64,000 nucleotides of DNA from RGIG3528 sp045616485 (GCA_045616485.1 JAZLGU010000055.1:1-64000); one strand, 5' to 3'. Shown: positions 15,444 to 24,581, counted from the first letter of the stretch. Notes: a model not told the origin generated them from the letters alone. Translations and numbers: made by a program.

Positions 15444-17078
15444 ATGATTCAGGCAAGTAATATTACACTTCGTCTTGGAAAGCGTGCGCTTTTCGAGGAC
15501 GTAAACATCAAATTTACAGAGGGAAACTGCTATGGTATTATCGGCGCCAATGGTGCCGGCAAGTCCACATTCCTTAAGATTCTTTCAGGCCAGCTGGAGT
15601 CTACCAATGGTGATATCATTATCACTCCCGGCCAGAGACTTTCTTTCCTGCAGCAGGACCACTTCAAGTACGATGCATATACAGTACTTGATACCGTAAT
15701 TATGGGAAATAAGCGCCTTTATGACATCATGAAGGAAAAGGATGCTATTTATGCAAAAGAGGATTTCACAGAAGAAGATGGTATCAAGGCATCTGAGCTG
15801 GAAACAGAATTTGCAGAAATGAACGGCTGGGAAGCTGAAAGTGACGCAGCTACACTTCTTAATGGTCTGGGAGTATCAGATGAGTTCCATTACCAGATGA
15901 TGGCAGATCTTACAGGTCCTCTTAAGGTAAAGGTGCTCTTGGCCCAGGCTCTTTTCGGCAATCCTGATATTCTTCTCCTGGACGAGCCTACCAACCATCT
16001 GGATCTGGATGCTATTGCATGGCTGGAAGAGTTCCTTATTAATTTTGACAATACCGTCATTGTAGTATCTCATGACAGATACTTCCTTAACAAGGTATGT
16101 ACACATATTGCTGATATTGACTATGCAAAGATTCAGCTGTATGCGGGTAACTACGACTTCTGGTATGAGTCATCCCAGCTCATGGTACGCCAGATGAAGG
16201 AAGCTAATAAGAAGAAAGAAGAGAAGATTAAAGAACTTCAGGAGTTCATTCAGAGATTCTCTGCTAATGCTTCCAAGTCCAAGCAGGCTACTTCACGTAA
16301 GAGAGCCCTGGAAAAAATTGAGCTGGACGAGATCAGACCATCCAGCAGAAAATATCCGTATATCGACTTTAGACCGGCTCGTGAAATCGGTAATGAAGTA
16401 CTGGAGATTAAGCATCTTAGCAAGACTATCAACGGCGTAAAAGTACTGGATGACATTAATATGGTAGTAGGCCGCAACGATAAGATTGCCTTTGTAGGCG
16501 GAAATACTCTGGCAGCTACTACTCTTTTCAAGATTCTTATGGGTGAGATGGAGCCTGATTCAGGATCCTTTAAGTGGGGCATTACCACATCCCAGAGCTA
16601 TTTCCCCAAGGACAACACAGAGATCTTTGCAGGTAGCGAGAATATTGTTGAGCATCTCATGCCATATTCACCTGTGGACGACGTTACATATGTTCGTGGT
16701 TTCCTGGGACGTATGCTTTTTGCAGGAGAAGAAGGCGTTAAGAAGGTTAATGTACTTTCCGGTGGTGAAAAGGTAAGAGTAATGCTGTCCAAGATGATGA
16801 TTCAGGCCGGCAATGTGCTGGTTATGGACGAGCCTACCAACCATCTGGATATGGAAAGCATTACATCTTTAAATAATGCCCTTATCAAATTCCAGGGAGT
16901 AGTACTTTTTACAGCTCTGGACCACCAGTTTATTCAGACTGTTGCCAATCGTATTGTAGAGATCGTTCCGGGCGGTAGCATGATTGATAAAGTTACTACT
17001 TATGATGATTATCTTGAAAGCGATGAGATGGCTAGAAAGCGTCAGGTACTTACTTCTGAGGTAGAAGAGGAAGACTAA
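15444..17078 (+). CDS. ABC-F family ATPase with degenerate second nucleotide site
   Basis: Soluble two-domain ABC-F protein, a class that acts on the ribosome as translation factor or antibiotic-protection protein. Domain 1 (about residues 1-255) has an intact Walker A (GANGAGKS, 34-41), Walker B/DEPTNHLD and SHDRYF. An interdomain linker follows (about 245-300). Domain 2 keeps LSGGEKVRVMLS and VLVMDEPTNHLD, but its Walker A position reads GGNTLAATT (352-360), without the lysine, and the H-loop histidine is L492 in TALDHQF. The 544-residue length suits the YbiT/EttA-like subfamily. There are no membrane segments. It sits 57 bases after glnN. The loss in site 2 is seen elsewhere in this subfamily to my memory; the consequence is inferred. 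Confidence 0.88.
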   Translation: MIQASNITLRLGKRALFEDVNIKFTEGNCYGIIGANGAGKSTFLKILSGQLESTNGDIIITPGQRLSFLQQDHFKYDAYTVLDTVIMGNKRLYDIMKEKDAIYAKEDFTEEDGIKASELETEFAEMNGWEAESDAATLLNGLGVSDEFHYQMMADLTGPLKVKVLLAQALFGNPDILLLDEPTNHLDLDAIAWLEEFLINFDNTVIVVSHDRYFLNKVCTHIADIDYAKIQLYAGNYDFWYESSQLMVRQMKEANKKKEEKIKELQEFIQRFSANASKSKQATSRKRALEKIELDEIRPSSRKYPYIDFRPAREIGNEVLEIKHLSKTINGVKVLDDINMVVGRNDKIAFVGGNTLAATTLFKILMGEMEPDSGSFKWGITTSQSYFPKDNTEIFAGSENIVEHLMPYSPVDDVTYVRGFLGRMLFAGEEGVKKVNVLSGGEKVRVMLSKMMIQAGNVLVMDEPTNHLDMESITSLNNALIKFQGVVLFTALDHQFIQTVANRIVEIVPGGSMIDKVTTYDDYLESDEMARKRQVLTSEVEEED

Positions 17079-17117
17079 TAAATAATTATAAGTTTTCTTA
17101 CGAAAGAAGGATAAAAG

Positions 17118-18872
17118 ATGAACAAAAGATACTGTGATCAAACGGTTTTGGACTGTTATAGACCATTTCCGGGAGCTGCCATAAAAGATAAAGGTATTTT
17201 ATTTTCTATAAGCATTCCCGGAGGAAAAAATGTTTTTTTGCGGCTTTTCAACAAAAATGGAGAAAAGCTTTGTGAGATTCCATGCCGTAGAGACAAACAG
17301 TATCTTTTTTCAGCCTTTGCAAATAAAAACAGTCTTTCAGAAGTTTATTCTTACGACTATCTGGCAGATGGTGTGAGGAAAAATGATCCCAATGCATATG
17401 GCGTTACCGGCCGAAGTGTGTTTGGGGAGACAGCTGTAGATGATTATGTAAGAGCATTACTGCCGGATGCAGGGCTCTCTCAGCCTCAGCCTTATGATAT
17501 GCATGACGAAAAAGAGCTTATTCTTTATAAGCTGCATGTCAGAAGCTTTACCATGGGAAAAGGGGCTAAAGTAAAGCATCCCGGAACTTTTAGCGCAGTG
17601 GCTGAAAAGGCACCGTATCTGAAAAAGCTGGGGATTACAGCTATTATGCTCCAGCCGGTATTTGATTTTAACGAGCATATGAGTGACGGGCGGATTAATC
17701 AGTGGGGCTACAACTGTAGAAAAAGCTTCCTTTTTGCTCCTAAGGCCAGCTACGCAGTAGATGAAAATCTGGCTCAGCGTGAATTCTTCGATATGGTTCA
17801 GACCTGCCATAAAAATGGTCTGGATGTTTATATGGAGCTTATTGACAATCTTTATCCGGCCGGCAGCTACAGCATAAAAAGTGCCATGCGTTATTATGCA
17901 GGTATTTATGGCGTGGATGGATTTAGAGTAAGCGAGGAGACAGTAGGGCTTAAGGATATTAATAATGACCCGATACTGGCATCCTGCCGTATATTTGCCG
18001 GAAGTAATGAGGGTGAAGCCTTTTGCTATCAGGATGCATTCCAGAATGATATGCGCAGGTACTTAAAGGGGGATGAAGGCGAAACAGCATTTTTGGCAGC
18101 TGACATTAAGGATCGCCAGACAAGAAGAGTGTCCTTTATATCAGATAACAATGGATTTACTCTCCACGATCTCTTTACCTACGATTATAAGCATAATGAA
18201 GACAACGGGGAAAAGGGGAAGGACGGCACGGACTTTAATTTTTCCTGGAATTGCGGCGTTGAAGGCGAAACAAAGATAAAGAAGATAAATGCTCTTCGCC
18301 TTAAATGTATGAAAAATGCCATAGCCGGTCTTTTCCTGTCAGGAGGTATCCCTGAGATACTTTTTGGCGATGAAATGGGACACAGTAAGGCAGGTAATAA
18401 CAATTCCTTTTGTCAGGATAATGAAATATCATATCCGGACTGGGAAAAAATAAAAAAGAATAAGGAAATATACGATTTCTACTGTTTCCTTATAGAATTC
18501 AGGAAGTCTCATCCTTTATTTAACATGAGACATAAGCTGCACGAAGCAGACTTTGCGGGGGTAGGAATGCCGGAGATATCTGTTCATTCTGAAGAGCCTT
18601 GGAAAATGGACTACAGCCCCTATAAAAGAGTTATTGCTTTTTACTTTGCAGGCAGGTATGTAAAACAGAATCTTATGGATTACGAAAATGACTACTATCT
18701 GGTGTATAATATGCACTGGGAAGGTCATACTCTGGCTCTGCCTGTGACTAATGCAAAGGGCAGAGTGGTATTTGATACCGATGATAAAAAGCGTAAGGAT
18801 CAGGAGATTGGGGATAATATTACTGTGGCACCGCGCTCCATGGTGCTGGTAGAGTTAGAACGTAAGAAATAA
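17118..18872 (+). CDS. GlgX/isoamylase-like GH13 protein lacking catalytic residues
   Basis: Related to glycogen debranching enzymes (GlgX/TreX): an N-terminal CBM48-like domain (about residues 1-115), a GH13-like barrel and a C-terminal beta domain. The family block after region IV is well preserved (NNNSFCQDNEISYPDW; KHNEDNGE). The active-site residues are not: the nucleophile block reads GFRVS with S272 where Asp is expected, the acid/base position in RIFAGSNE appears to be G295, and the HD pair of region IV is N344-N345 in FISDNNGFT. The loop between regions I and II is also much shorter than in active enzymes, and 584 residues is short for GlgX. I infer a non-hydrolytic glycogen-binding or scaffold role. 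It is 39 bases after the ABC-F gene and 1 base before ogg. Confidence 0.8.
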   Translation: MNKRYCDQTVLDCYRPFPGAAIKDKGILFSISIPGGKNVFLRLFNKNGEKLCEIPCRRDKQYLFSAFANKNSLSEVYSYDYLADGVRKNDPNAYGVTGRSVFGETAVDDYVRALLPDAGLSQPQPYDMHDEKELILYKLHVRSFTMGKGAKVKHPGTFSAVAEKAPYLKKLGITAIMLQPVFDFNEHMSDGRINQWGYNCRKSFLFAPKASYAVDENLAQREFFDMVQTCHKNGLDVYMELIDNLYPAGSYSIKSAMRYYAGIYGVDGFRVSEETVGLKDINNDPILASCRIFAGSNEGEAFCYQDAFQNDMRRYLKGDEGETAFLAADIKDRQTRRVSFISDNNGFTLHDLFTYDYKHNEDNGEKGKDGTDFNFSWNCGVEGETKIKKINALRLKCMKNAIAGLFLSGGIPEILFGDEMGHSKAGNNNSFCQDNEISYPDWEKIKKNKEIYDFYCFLIEFRKSHPLFNMRHKLHEADFAGVGMPEISVHSEEPWKMDYSPYKRVIAFYFAGRYVKQNLMDYENDYYLVYNMHWEGHTLALPVTNAKGRVVFDTDDKKRKDQEIGDNITVAPRSMVLVELERKK

Positions 18873-18873
18873 T

Positions 18874-19656
18874 ATGATTATAGATGTTAATGATGATTTT
18901 GACCTTTTAAAAACCGGTGACTGCGGTCAGGCTTTTCGATGGAATTTCATAAATGAGAATGAGGTAAGAGTAAGAGCAGGGGACAAAGAGACTGTCATAT
19001 CCATGCTTAGTCCCGGGAAATTTGAAATAAAATGTCCCGGTGAGGAAGAGGCTTTTTGGCAAAATTACCTGGATTTATCTACTTCTTACAGGGAGATTTC
19101 AGGTCTTGTAAGTAAGAGTGATAAGCATCTTTTAGAATGTGCAGACAGGGCCAGAGGTATCAGGATATTACAACAGGATCCCTTTGAAATGCTTATTACC
19201 TTTATTATTTCTCAGAGAAAGTCCATGCCTGCCATCAGGACTTCAGTGGAAAGGCTGTGCGAAGCCTGTGGTGGTACCGCTTTTCCTGAAGCGATTAAGA
19301 TTGCAGGACTAAGCGATGAACAATTAAAAGCCTGCGGTCTGGGCTATAGAGCAGAGTATGTTCGATTGGCGGCAGAAAAGGTGGCTGCAGGAGAAATTGA
19401 TTTACAAAGTTTTTACAGTCTGCCTGATGAGGAATTAAAGGCAAGGCTTATGGACATAAGGGGCGTTGGAGAAAAGGTGGCCAGCTGTATTATGCTGTTT
19501 GGCTATCACAGGCTGAATGCTTTTCCGAAAGATGTATGGATTAACAGGGAGCTGGCAGCTTTTTACCCGGATGGCTTTGATTATAAGAAATATGAGCCTT
19601 ACTGCGGGGTTATGCAGCAGTATTTATTTTATGGGGCGACGCACAGGGAGTTCTAG
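18874..19656 (+). CDS. ogg: 8-oxoguanine DNA glycosylase/AP lyase (OGG1-like)
   Basis: Base-excision repair enzyme of the HhH-GPD superfamily that removes 8-oxoguanine. The 260-residue protein has the OGG N-terminal start (FDLLKTGDCGQAFRWN), the helix-hairpin-helix RGVGEKVASC with catalytic lysine K201, and FPKDVWI with D220. The 19-residue spacing between K201 and D220 equals that of human OGG1 K249 and D268. There is no iron-sulphur cluster Cys set. The ATG lies one base after the preceding stop codon, with AACGTAAGAAA giving only a poor ribosome binding site, so translation is probably coupled. Clostridial Ogg proteins of this type are known; the call is firm. Confidence 0.88.
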   Translation: MIIDVNDDFDLLKTGDCGQAFRWNFINENEVRVRAGDKETVISMLSPGKFEIKCPGEEEAFWQNYLDLSTSYREISGLVSKSDKHLLECADRARGIRILQQDPFEMLITFIISQRKSMPAIRTSVERLCEACGGTAFPEAIKIAGLSDEQLKACGLGYRAEYVRLAAEKVAAGEIDLQSFYSLPDEELKARLMDIRGVGEKVASCIMLFGYHRLNAFPKDVWINRELAAFYPDGFDYKKYEPYCGVMQQYLFYGATHREF

Positions 19657-19664
19657 GAGATAGG

Positions 19665-20408
19665 ATGAAGCAGTATTCTTTTAAAAAGACTTTTTACTCA
19701 GGCTTTGTGTTGAAAATAATATCGACTATTCTTTTTGTTGCCGGCAGAGTCCTGTTGGAGCTGGACTTTGCAAAAGCAGGCATTAGGTATATTGCCGGGA
19801 ATATTATGACATATATGTCTTTACCTGTTATTGCATTTCTGGCAGTAGAAGGTTACAGATATACCAAAAGCTCCAGGAAGTACCTGCTTCGTATTCTTCT
19901 TGTAGGACTGATAACAGAGCTTGTTGTTGACTATGCTTTATTTGGTAATAATATAAAACGCTATATGAATGGTAATAACCTGAATATTTTTCTGACGCTG
20001 GCTTTTGGCATAGGGATGATTATGTGGCTGGATCTGGTCAGAGGTTATTATAAACAAAAACCGGTGCCCCGTAATCTCCTCACGATTCTGCTTATAATAT
20101 TTTTTACAGGTCTGGCTACAGTTGCAGGAGCTGAGCAGGCAGGTGGGATTATTTTTACCATGGCAGCCATGTATCTTTTTTACGGCAATCCTTTTCTTAT
20201 ACTGATTGCAGTAGCAGCCATACAGATTATTATCCTTGGTAGCGTAAGCAATACATTTCTGCTTTATGCTCCGGTGCTGGGGGTCATTATCACCTGGTTT
20301 TATAATGGCAAAAGGGGATATCAAAGCATAGCTTCAAGAGGATTCTTTTACGTGGTATATCCTATCACATATTTTATTATCACTATGATAATTAAGTCGG
20401 GACTCTGA
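19665..20408 (+). CDS. TraX-family membrane protein
   Basis: Polytopic membrane protein of 247 residues with about seven hydrophobic segments. The pattern PVIAFLAVEGYRYTKSSRKYLLRIL followed by ELVVDYALFG (quoted in parts) is typical of the TraX family, named after the F-pilin acetyltransferase but common in Firmicutes chromosomes, where its substrate is unknown. An acyltransferase acting at the membrane is the family-level guess. AGGAGATAGG precedes the ATG, 8 bases after ogg. No conjugation genes are nearby, so a role in plasmid transfer is unlikely. Confidence 0.7.
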   Translation: MKQYSFKKTFYSGFVLKIISTILFVAGRVLLELDFAKAGIRYIAGNIMTYMSLPVIAFLAVEGYRYTKSSRKYLLRILLVGLITELVVDYALFGNNIKRYMNGNNLNIFLTLAFGIGMIMWLDLVRGYYKQKPVPRNLLTILLIIFFTGLATVAGAEQAGGIIFTMAAMYLFYGNPFLILIAVAAIQIIILGSVSNTFLLYAPVLGVIITWFYNGKRGYQSIASRGFFYVVYPITYFIITMIIKSGL

Positions 20409-20436
20409 TAAAGAGGACCTGTACAAGAGGTGGAAA

Positions 20437-20922
20437 GTGACTGAGCTTTGTATAACAGAAATAAACAGATTTATGGGAGTCCTGTTAAAAAGTGAAGCTT
20501 TTGACGGCTTTCTGTTAAGAGAAGGCCTGGTAAGGACTTATATGGATTTTTCCTTTGATGGGACCCTGCAGGCTGCATATTATGACACTGATGAAACAGC
20601 TTCGTTACAAAAATATGTTCAGTGGGGGCAGATACGTGAACATATTTTTGAGCTGATTAAAGGGAAAAGAACGCCGCTTTTAATAAGGCTATCTCTGGTT
20701 ATGGGGGACAGTAATGCCAGGGCGATAATGAAAGAAAAGGGCGTTAATATAGCGGATACTGAGCAAATGCTACTAGGTATCAATATCACCTATTCCAATG
20801 GTGAAATGAGAGTGGTAACAGGCGTTTTCAGAAGTGCTTTTACCATAGGGCACGAGATGGACCATGCCTGGGATGAGTGGACTAGCGAATATTTAAAAAA
20901 AATGGGAATTGCTATTAACTAA
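20437..20922 (+). CDS. uncharacterised protein, possibly DUF5721 family
   Basis: A 161-residue soluble, acidic-to-neutral protein that I do not recognise with certainty; it resembles the uncharacterised clostridial family I remember as DUF5721. It starts at GTG preceded by AAGAGGTGG. It has no signal peptide or membrane segment. Notable stretches are FLLREGLVRTYMDFSFDG near residue 25, KGKRTPLLIRLSL near 77, and FTIGHEMDHAWDEW (about 138-151), which ends in a His/Asp/Trp-rich segment. It lies 28 bases after the TraX-like gene and 11 before the alarmone synthetase gene, in the same direction. A catalytic role cannot be claimed. Confidence 0.7.
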   Translation: MTELCITEINRFMGVLLKSEAFDGFLLREGLVRTYMDFSFDGTLQAAYYDTDETASLQKYVQWGQIREHIFELIKGKRTPLLIRLSLVMGDSNARAIMKEKGVNIADTEQMLLGINITYSNGEMRVVTGVFRSAFTIGHEMDHAWDEWTSEYLKKMGIAIN

Positions 20923-20933
20923 GGAGAAGAGTT

Positions 20934-21737
20934 ATGGAAATAAAAATGTGGCGAGAACTGTTAGAACCCTATTCATTGGCGGTAGATGAGCTTGTTGTTA
21001 AGTTCAGGCATATGATCGAAGCCAAGAGAAATCAGGGGGAGTATTCATCTATTGAGAGAGTAGATGGACGAGTAAAGAAGATATCCAGTATTTTGGAAAA
21101 ATGCCAGAAAAAGGGCATTCCTTTTGATGAATTTGAGGTTTATCTGGAGGATATAGCAGGTATCCGAATTATCTGCCAGTTTGTGGAAGATATCTATGAT
21201 GTGGTTAATCTTATCCATCTGCGTTCGGACATGAGAGTGATAGAGGAAAAGGATTACATTAAAAATCGTAAAGATTCAGGCTACAGGAGCTACCACCTTA
21301 TAGTAAAGTATACTGTAGAGACGGAAAAAGGGCCCAGAGAAATCAAAGTGGAGATACAGATAAGAACTTTGGCTATGAATTTCTGGGCGACTATTGAGCA
21401 CTCTCTTCAGTACAAGTATAAAATGAATATGCCGGAAGATATAAGTCAGCGACTTAAGGGAGCAGCAGAAGCAATAGTACTTCTTGATCAGGAAATGTCA
21501 TCAGTGCGTGAAGAAATCCTTGACTCTCAGGCGTCCTTTAATCTCAAGGCTAATATTACCGCAGATATCCTTAACAATATTCAGAATCTCTACAAGCATA
21601 TGAATCAGACCGATGTGGAAAAAATCCAGAGGGAGTTTTTCCAGGTTTACTCCTCCGGAGATTTGAGACTGCTTATTAAATTCTCCAGAGAGCTGGATAT
21701 TATATCTGAGTCTTACAGAGCCCAGACGCTGCACTGA
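20934..21737 (+). CDS. small alarmone synthetase (GTP pyrophosphokinase, RelQ/YjbM type)
   Basis: Transfers pyrophosphate from ATP to GTP/GDP to make (p)ppGpp, the stringent-response alarmone. The 267-residue protein contains only the synthetase domain, with no HD hydrolase and no TGS/ACT domains. Visible motifs are DGRVKKISSILEK, VYLEDIAGIRI, KNRKDSGYRSYHL and VEIQIRTLAMNFWATIEHSL, the last carrying the conserved EIQIRT block. Residues beyond about 205 form the C-terminal helices seen in RelQ-type enzymes. GGAGAAGAG lies before the ATG. It is 11 bases after the unknown ORF; a 70-base gap follows before the RNA methyltransferase gene. Confidence 0.9.
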   Translation: MEIKMWRELLEPYSLAVDELVVKFRHMIEAKRNQGEYSSIERVDGRVKKISSILEKCQKKGIPFDEFEVYLEDIAGIRIICQFVEDIYDVVNLIHLRSDMRVIEEKDYIKNRKDSGYRSYHLIVKYTVETEKGPREIKVEIQIRTLAMNFWATIEHSLQYKYKMNMPEDISQRLKGAAEAIVLLDQEMSSVREEILDSQASFNLKANITADILNNIQNLYKHMNQTDVEKIQREFFQVYSSGDLRLLIKFSRELDIISESYRAQTLH

Positions 21738-21807
21738 GCATACTAAGTAAATACCAATAGATAAAACTGACTGATGGAGAAAAGCTTCTGAAGAGTGGTG
21801 AGGATTA

Positions 21808-23181
21808 ATGATACAGAAATTACCGGAAAAATTTGAAAATAAGATGAAGGAACTGCTGGGAGATGAATTTCAGGCCTTTCTTGATGGCTTCAAGGATGAG
21901 CGTTACGGCGGCGTACGATTTAACCGTATGAAGACGGAAAAGTCAGCTTTTGAAGGTATGGTTCCCTTTAAGGTGGAGGAAGTGGCCTGGATTGATAATG
22001 GCTATTACTACGATTTATCAGATACTCCTTCAAAGGACCCTTACTACTATGCAGGCCTTTACTATATTCAGGAGCCTTCAGCCATGACTCCTGCCAATAT
22101 GCTTCCTGTTAATCCGGGAGATAAAGTATTGGATATATGTGCGGCTCCGGGAGGAAAGAGTACCGAGCTTTCAGCCAAGCTTAATGATACCGGAGTGCTG
22201 GTATCCAATGATATTTCTGCATCTCGTGCCAAGGCCTTACTTAAGAATCTGGAAGTATTCGGTACTAAAAATGCACTTATTATGTCAGAAGCCCCTTCCA
22301 AGATGACGGACAAATTCAGAGGCTACTTTGACAAGATTCTTATAGATGCACCATGTAGTGGTGAAGGCATGTTCAGAAAAAGCCCTGCCATCATGAAAAA
22401 CTGGGAACAGTATGGAGTGGAATATTATCACAAGCTGCAGCTGGAAATACTGGAGGCGGTACTTCCCATGCTGGCCCCCGGCGGCATGCTTCTTTATTCC
22501 ACCTGTACCTTTGATCCCTCCGAAGATGAAGGGTCACTACAGTGGATATTGGAGCATTACCCGGATTTCCATGTGGTCAAGTCAGATCTTACCTATGATG
22601 GCTTTGATCATGGACATCCGGAATACATCGGCAGTGACAAGGATGAAATCAGAAATGCCATCAGGCTTTGGCCACATCGCTTAAAGGGTGAGGGGCATTT
22701 CTTCGCACTTTTGCAAAGAGCTCCCGGAGATAATACAGGCTTTGTGCCTTATAGAAAAAAGAGTGATAAGATCCCTGCCTGTGTAGGGGACTTTTTCAAG
22801 CATGTGAAAATGGAATTACCCCAGGAGAGACTGGAGCTTCGAGGAGAGTATCTGTGCCTGATACCGGATGGTATTCCGGATATTTCAGGTCTTCGTATCA
22901 TGCGTACAGGACTTTTGCTGGGAGAAGTTAAAAAGGACCGCTTTGAGCCGTCACAGGCTTTGGCTATGGCCCTTAAGGCTTCGGAATATGATAACGTTTA
23001 TTCCCTTTCCCACGACGATGAGGATGTGACAAAATACCTTAAATGTGAGACAATTGAAGCAAAGTATGACGTGCCGGACGGCTGGGTACTGGTATGCGTG
23101 GATAATTTGCCACTGGGCTGGGCCAAGGCGCAGCGCAACACCCTTAAAAATAAGCTTCTTCCCGGCTGGAGGATGATGTAA
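21808..23181 (+). CDS. RsmB/NOP (RsmF-like) rRNA cytosine-C5 methyltransferase
   Basis: SAM-dependent RNA m5C methyltransferase, probably acting on 16S rRNA. The 457-residue protein has an N-terminal RNA-binding part, the Rossmann methyltransferase core (VLDICAAPGGKSTELS about residues 109-124) and both catalytic cysteines: C183 in DAPCSGEGMF and C233 in YSTCTFDPSEDEG. The C-terminal region after about 320 resembles the PUA-like tail of RsmF/YebU proteins. GGTGAGGATTA precedes the ATG. The stop codon overlaps the start of rsuA by one base (TAATG), so the two rRNA-modification genes are probably translationally coupled. Confidence 0.88.
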   Translation: MIQKLPEKFENKMKELLGDEFQAFLDGFKDERYGGVRFNRMKTEKSAFEGMVPFKVEEVAWIDNGYYYDLSDTPSKDPYYYAGLYYIQEPSAMTPANMLPVNPGDKVLDICAAPGGKSTELSAKLNDTGVLVSNDISASRAKALLKNLEVFGTKNALIMSEAPSKMTDKFRGYFDKILIDAPCSGEGMFRKSPAIMKNWEQYGVEYYHKLQLEILEAVLPMLAPGGMLLYSTCTFDPSEDEGSLQWILEHYPDFHVVKSDLTYDGFDHGHPEYIGSDKDEIRNAIRLWPHRLKGEGHFFALLQRAPGDNTGFVPYRKKSDKIPACVGDFFKHVKMELPQERLELRGEYLCLIPDGIPDISGLRIMRTGLLLGEVKKDRFEPSQALAMALKASEYDNVYSLSHDDEDVTKYLKCETIEAKYDVPDGWVLVCVDNLPLGWAKAQRNTLKNKLLPGWRMM

Positions 23182-23912
23182 TGGACAGGCTGGATAAATT
23201 TTTGGCGGAAAATACGGATCTGTCCAGAAGCGATGCCAAGAATGCCATAAAAAAAGGCAGGGTAGAAGTAGACGGTGTCAAGGCCAAAAGCCCTGAAATG
23301 AAGGTGGGAGAAGGCAATGCGATTACTCTGGATGGTAATGAGATTGGCGCCACCGGTATGATTTATATTATGCTAAACAAGCCTCAGGGAGTCCTTTCTG
23401 CCACAGAAGACGGAAGGACCAAAACTGTTATAGATTTAGTCCGTGAAGATGAAAAAATAATGGAAAAGGTGAGAAAAACAGAACTTTTTCCCATAGGACG
23501 ACTGGATAAAGATACTGAGGGCTTGATTTTTCTCACAAATGATGGTATGCTAACACACCAACTTTTAAGTCCTAAGCACCATGTGGAAAAGATTTACTAT
23601 GCTGAATGTGATGGGACACTTTCAGAAGATGCTGTAAAGCTTTTCGCCGAAGGTCTTATGGTTGGAGAGGATTACAGAGCTTTGCCTGCTGTATTGGAGG
23701 TCCTGGAAAAAGGCCCCGACAGTTGCAAGCTCAGCATAACATTAACAGAAGGGAAATTTCATCAGGTAAAGAGAATGTGCCATGAGGTAGGTGTGGAAGT
23801 GACCTATCTTAAGCGCGTGGAGTTCGGAGGCATTCCTTTGGACCCTGAGTTACCTGTAGGTGAAATGCGGTTTTTGACAGAAGATGAAATTAGACGACTT
23901 ACTGAAAGATAA
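23181..23912 (+). CDS. rsuA: 16S rRNA pseudouridine synthase (RsuA/RluB/E/F family)
   Basis: Isomerises a specific uridine in rRNA, by family most likely U516 of 16S rRNA. The 243-residue protein has an N-terminal S4 RNA-binding domain (RLDKFLAENTDLSRSDAK, residues 3-20), then the synthase domain with IGRLDKDTEGLIFLTND; the catalytic aspartate is D109. The C-terminal FHQVKRMC block is typical of the RsuA family. It overlaps the upstream methyltransferase by one base and the downstream HAD gene by 29 bases. Assignment to RsuA rather than RluB/RluF is the uncertain part. Confidence 0.86.
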   Translation: MDRLDKFLAENTDLSRSDAKNAIKKGRVEVDGVKAKSPEMKVGEGNAITLDGNEIGATGMIYIMLNKPQGVLSATEDGRTKTVIDLVREDEKIMEKVRKTELFPIGRLDKDTEGLIFLTNDGMLTHQLLSPKHHVEKIYYAECDGTLSEDAVKLFAEGLMVGEDYRALPAVLEVLEKGPDSCKLSITLTEGKFHQVKRMCHEVGVEVTYLKRVEFGGIPLDPELPVGEMRFLTEDEIRRLTER

Positions 23913-24546
23913 GGATGCTGTTATTTTTGATCTGGATGGCACTCTTATTGACTCCATGGGATTATGGGCAGACATTGACAGGCAGTACTTTGGCAGATTC
24001 AACATAGATTTGCCAGAGGACTATCAGGGCGCTATAGCCGGTATGAGCTTTTTGGAAACAGCTGTTTATAGCAAAGAGAGATTTAATCTCGCAGATTCTG
24101 TGGAAAAGATTATGCAGGATTGGAATGATATGGCTATGGACATGTATGCAAATAACATTCCCCTTAAAAATGGAGTGAGAGAATTTTTGCCTGCTCTTAA
24201 GAGAAGAGGGATTTTGACCGGCATTGCCACATCCAATTCCATAGAGCTGGTAGAGGCCTGCCTGGATCATTTGGGAGTAAGACACTTTTTTGATGAGGTG
24301 CATACTTCAAGTGAAGTGGCTCACGGAAAGCCATCTCCGGATATCTACCTTTTGGTGGCAAAGGAGCTGGGAGTTGATCCTAAACGCTGCATCTGCTTTG
24401 AGGATATCCCTGAGGGGCTTACAGCAGGGCTTTCTGCAGGTATGATGACAGTGGCAGTAGATGATGAGTACTCAAAAAAATTAATAGATGAAAAGAAAAA
24501 ATTAAGTACATATTTCATTAAGGACTATAAGGATTTTGAACTGTAG
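23884..24546 (+). CDS. HAD-superfamily hydrolase, beta-phosphoglucomutase-like
   Basis: Cytosolic phosphatase or phosphomutase of HAD subfamily IA. The 220-residue protein has motif I VIFDLDGTLID (nucleophile D16, D18), a four-helix cap domain (about residues 25-90), motif II in GIATSNS and motif III/IV around HGKPSPDIY and CFEDIPEGLTAGLSAGM. The start overlaps rsuA by 29 bases and has no good ribosome binding site; no later Met precedes motif I, so this start is retained. Substrate cannot be told; sugar phosphates are the usual ones for the subfamily. Confidence 0.82.
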   Translation: MKLDDLLKDKDAVIFDLDGTLIDSMGLWADIDRQYFGRFNIDLPEDYQGAIAGMSFLETAVYSKERFNLADSVEKIMQDWNDMAMDMYANNIPLKNGVREFLPALKRRGILTGIATSNSIELVEACLDHLGVRHFFDEVHTSSEVAHGKPSPDIYLLVAKELGVDPKRCICFEDIPEGLTAGLSAGMMTVAVDDEYSKKLIDEKKKLSTYFIKDYKDFEL

Positions 24547-24581
24547 TATCAGAGTCCTTAAAATATCAGGGGGTAATAAAA

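Noticed and set aside
19665..20408. TraX-like gene as a sign of a conjugative element
   Set aside because: No relaxase, T4SS, integrase or att-like repeats are nearby; TraX-like genes are ordinary chromosomal genes in Firmicutes.
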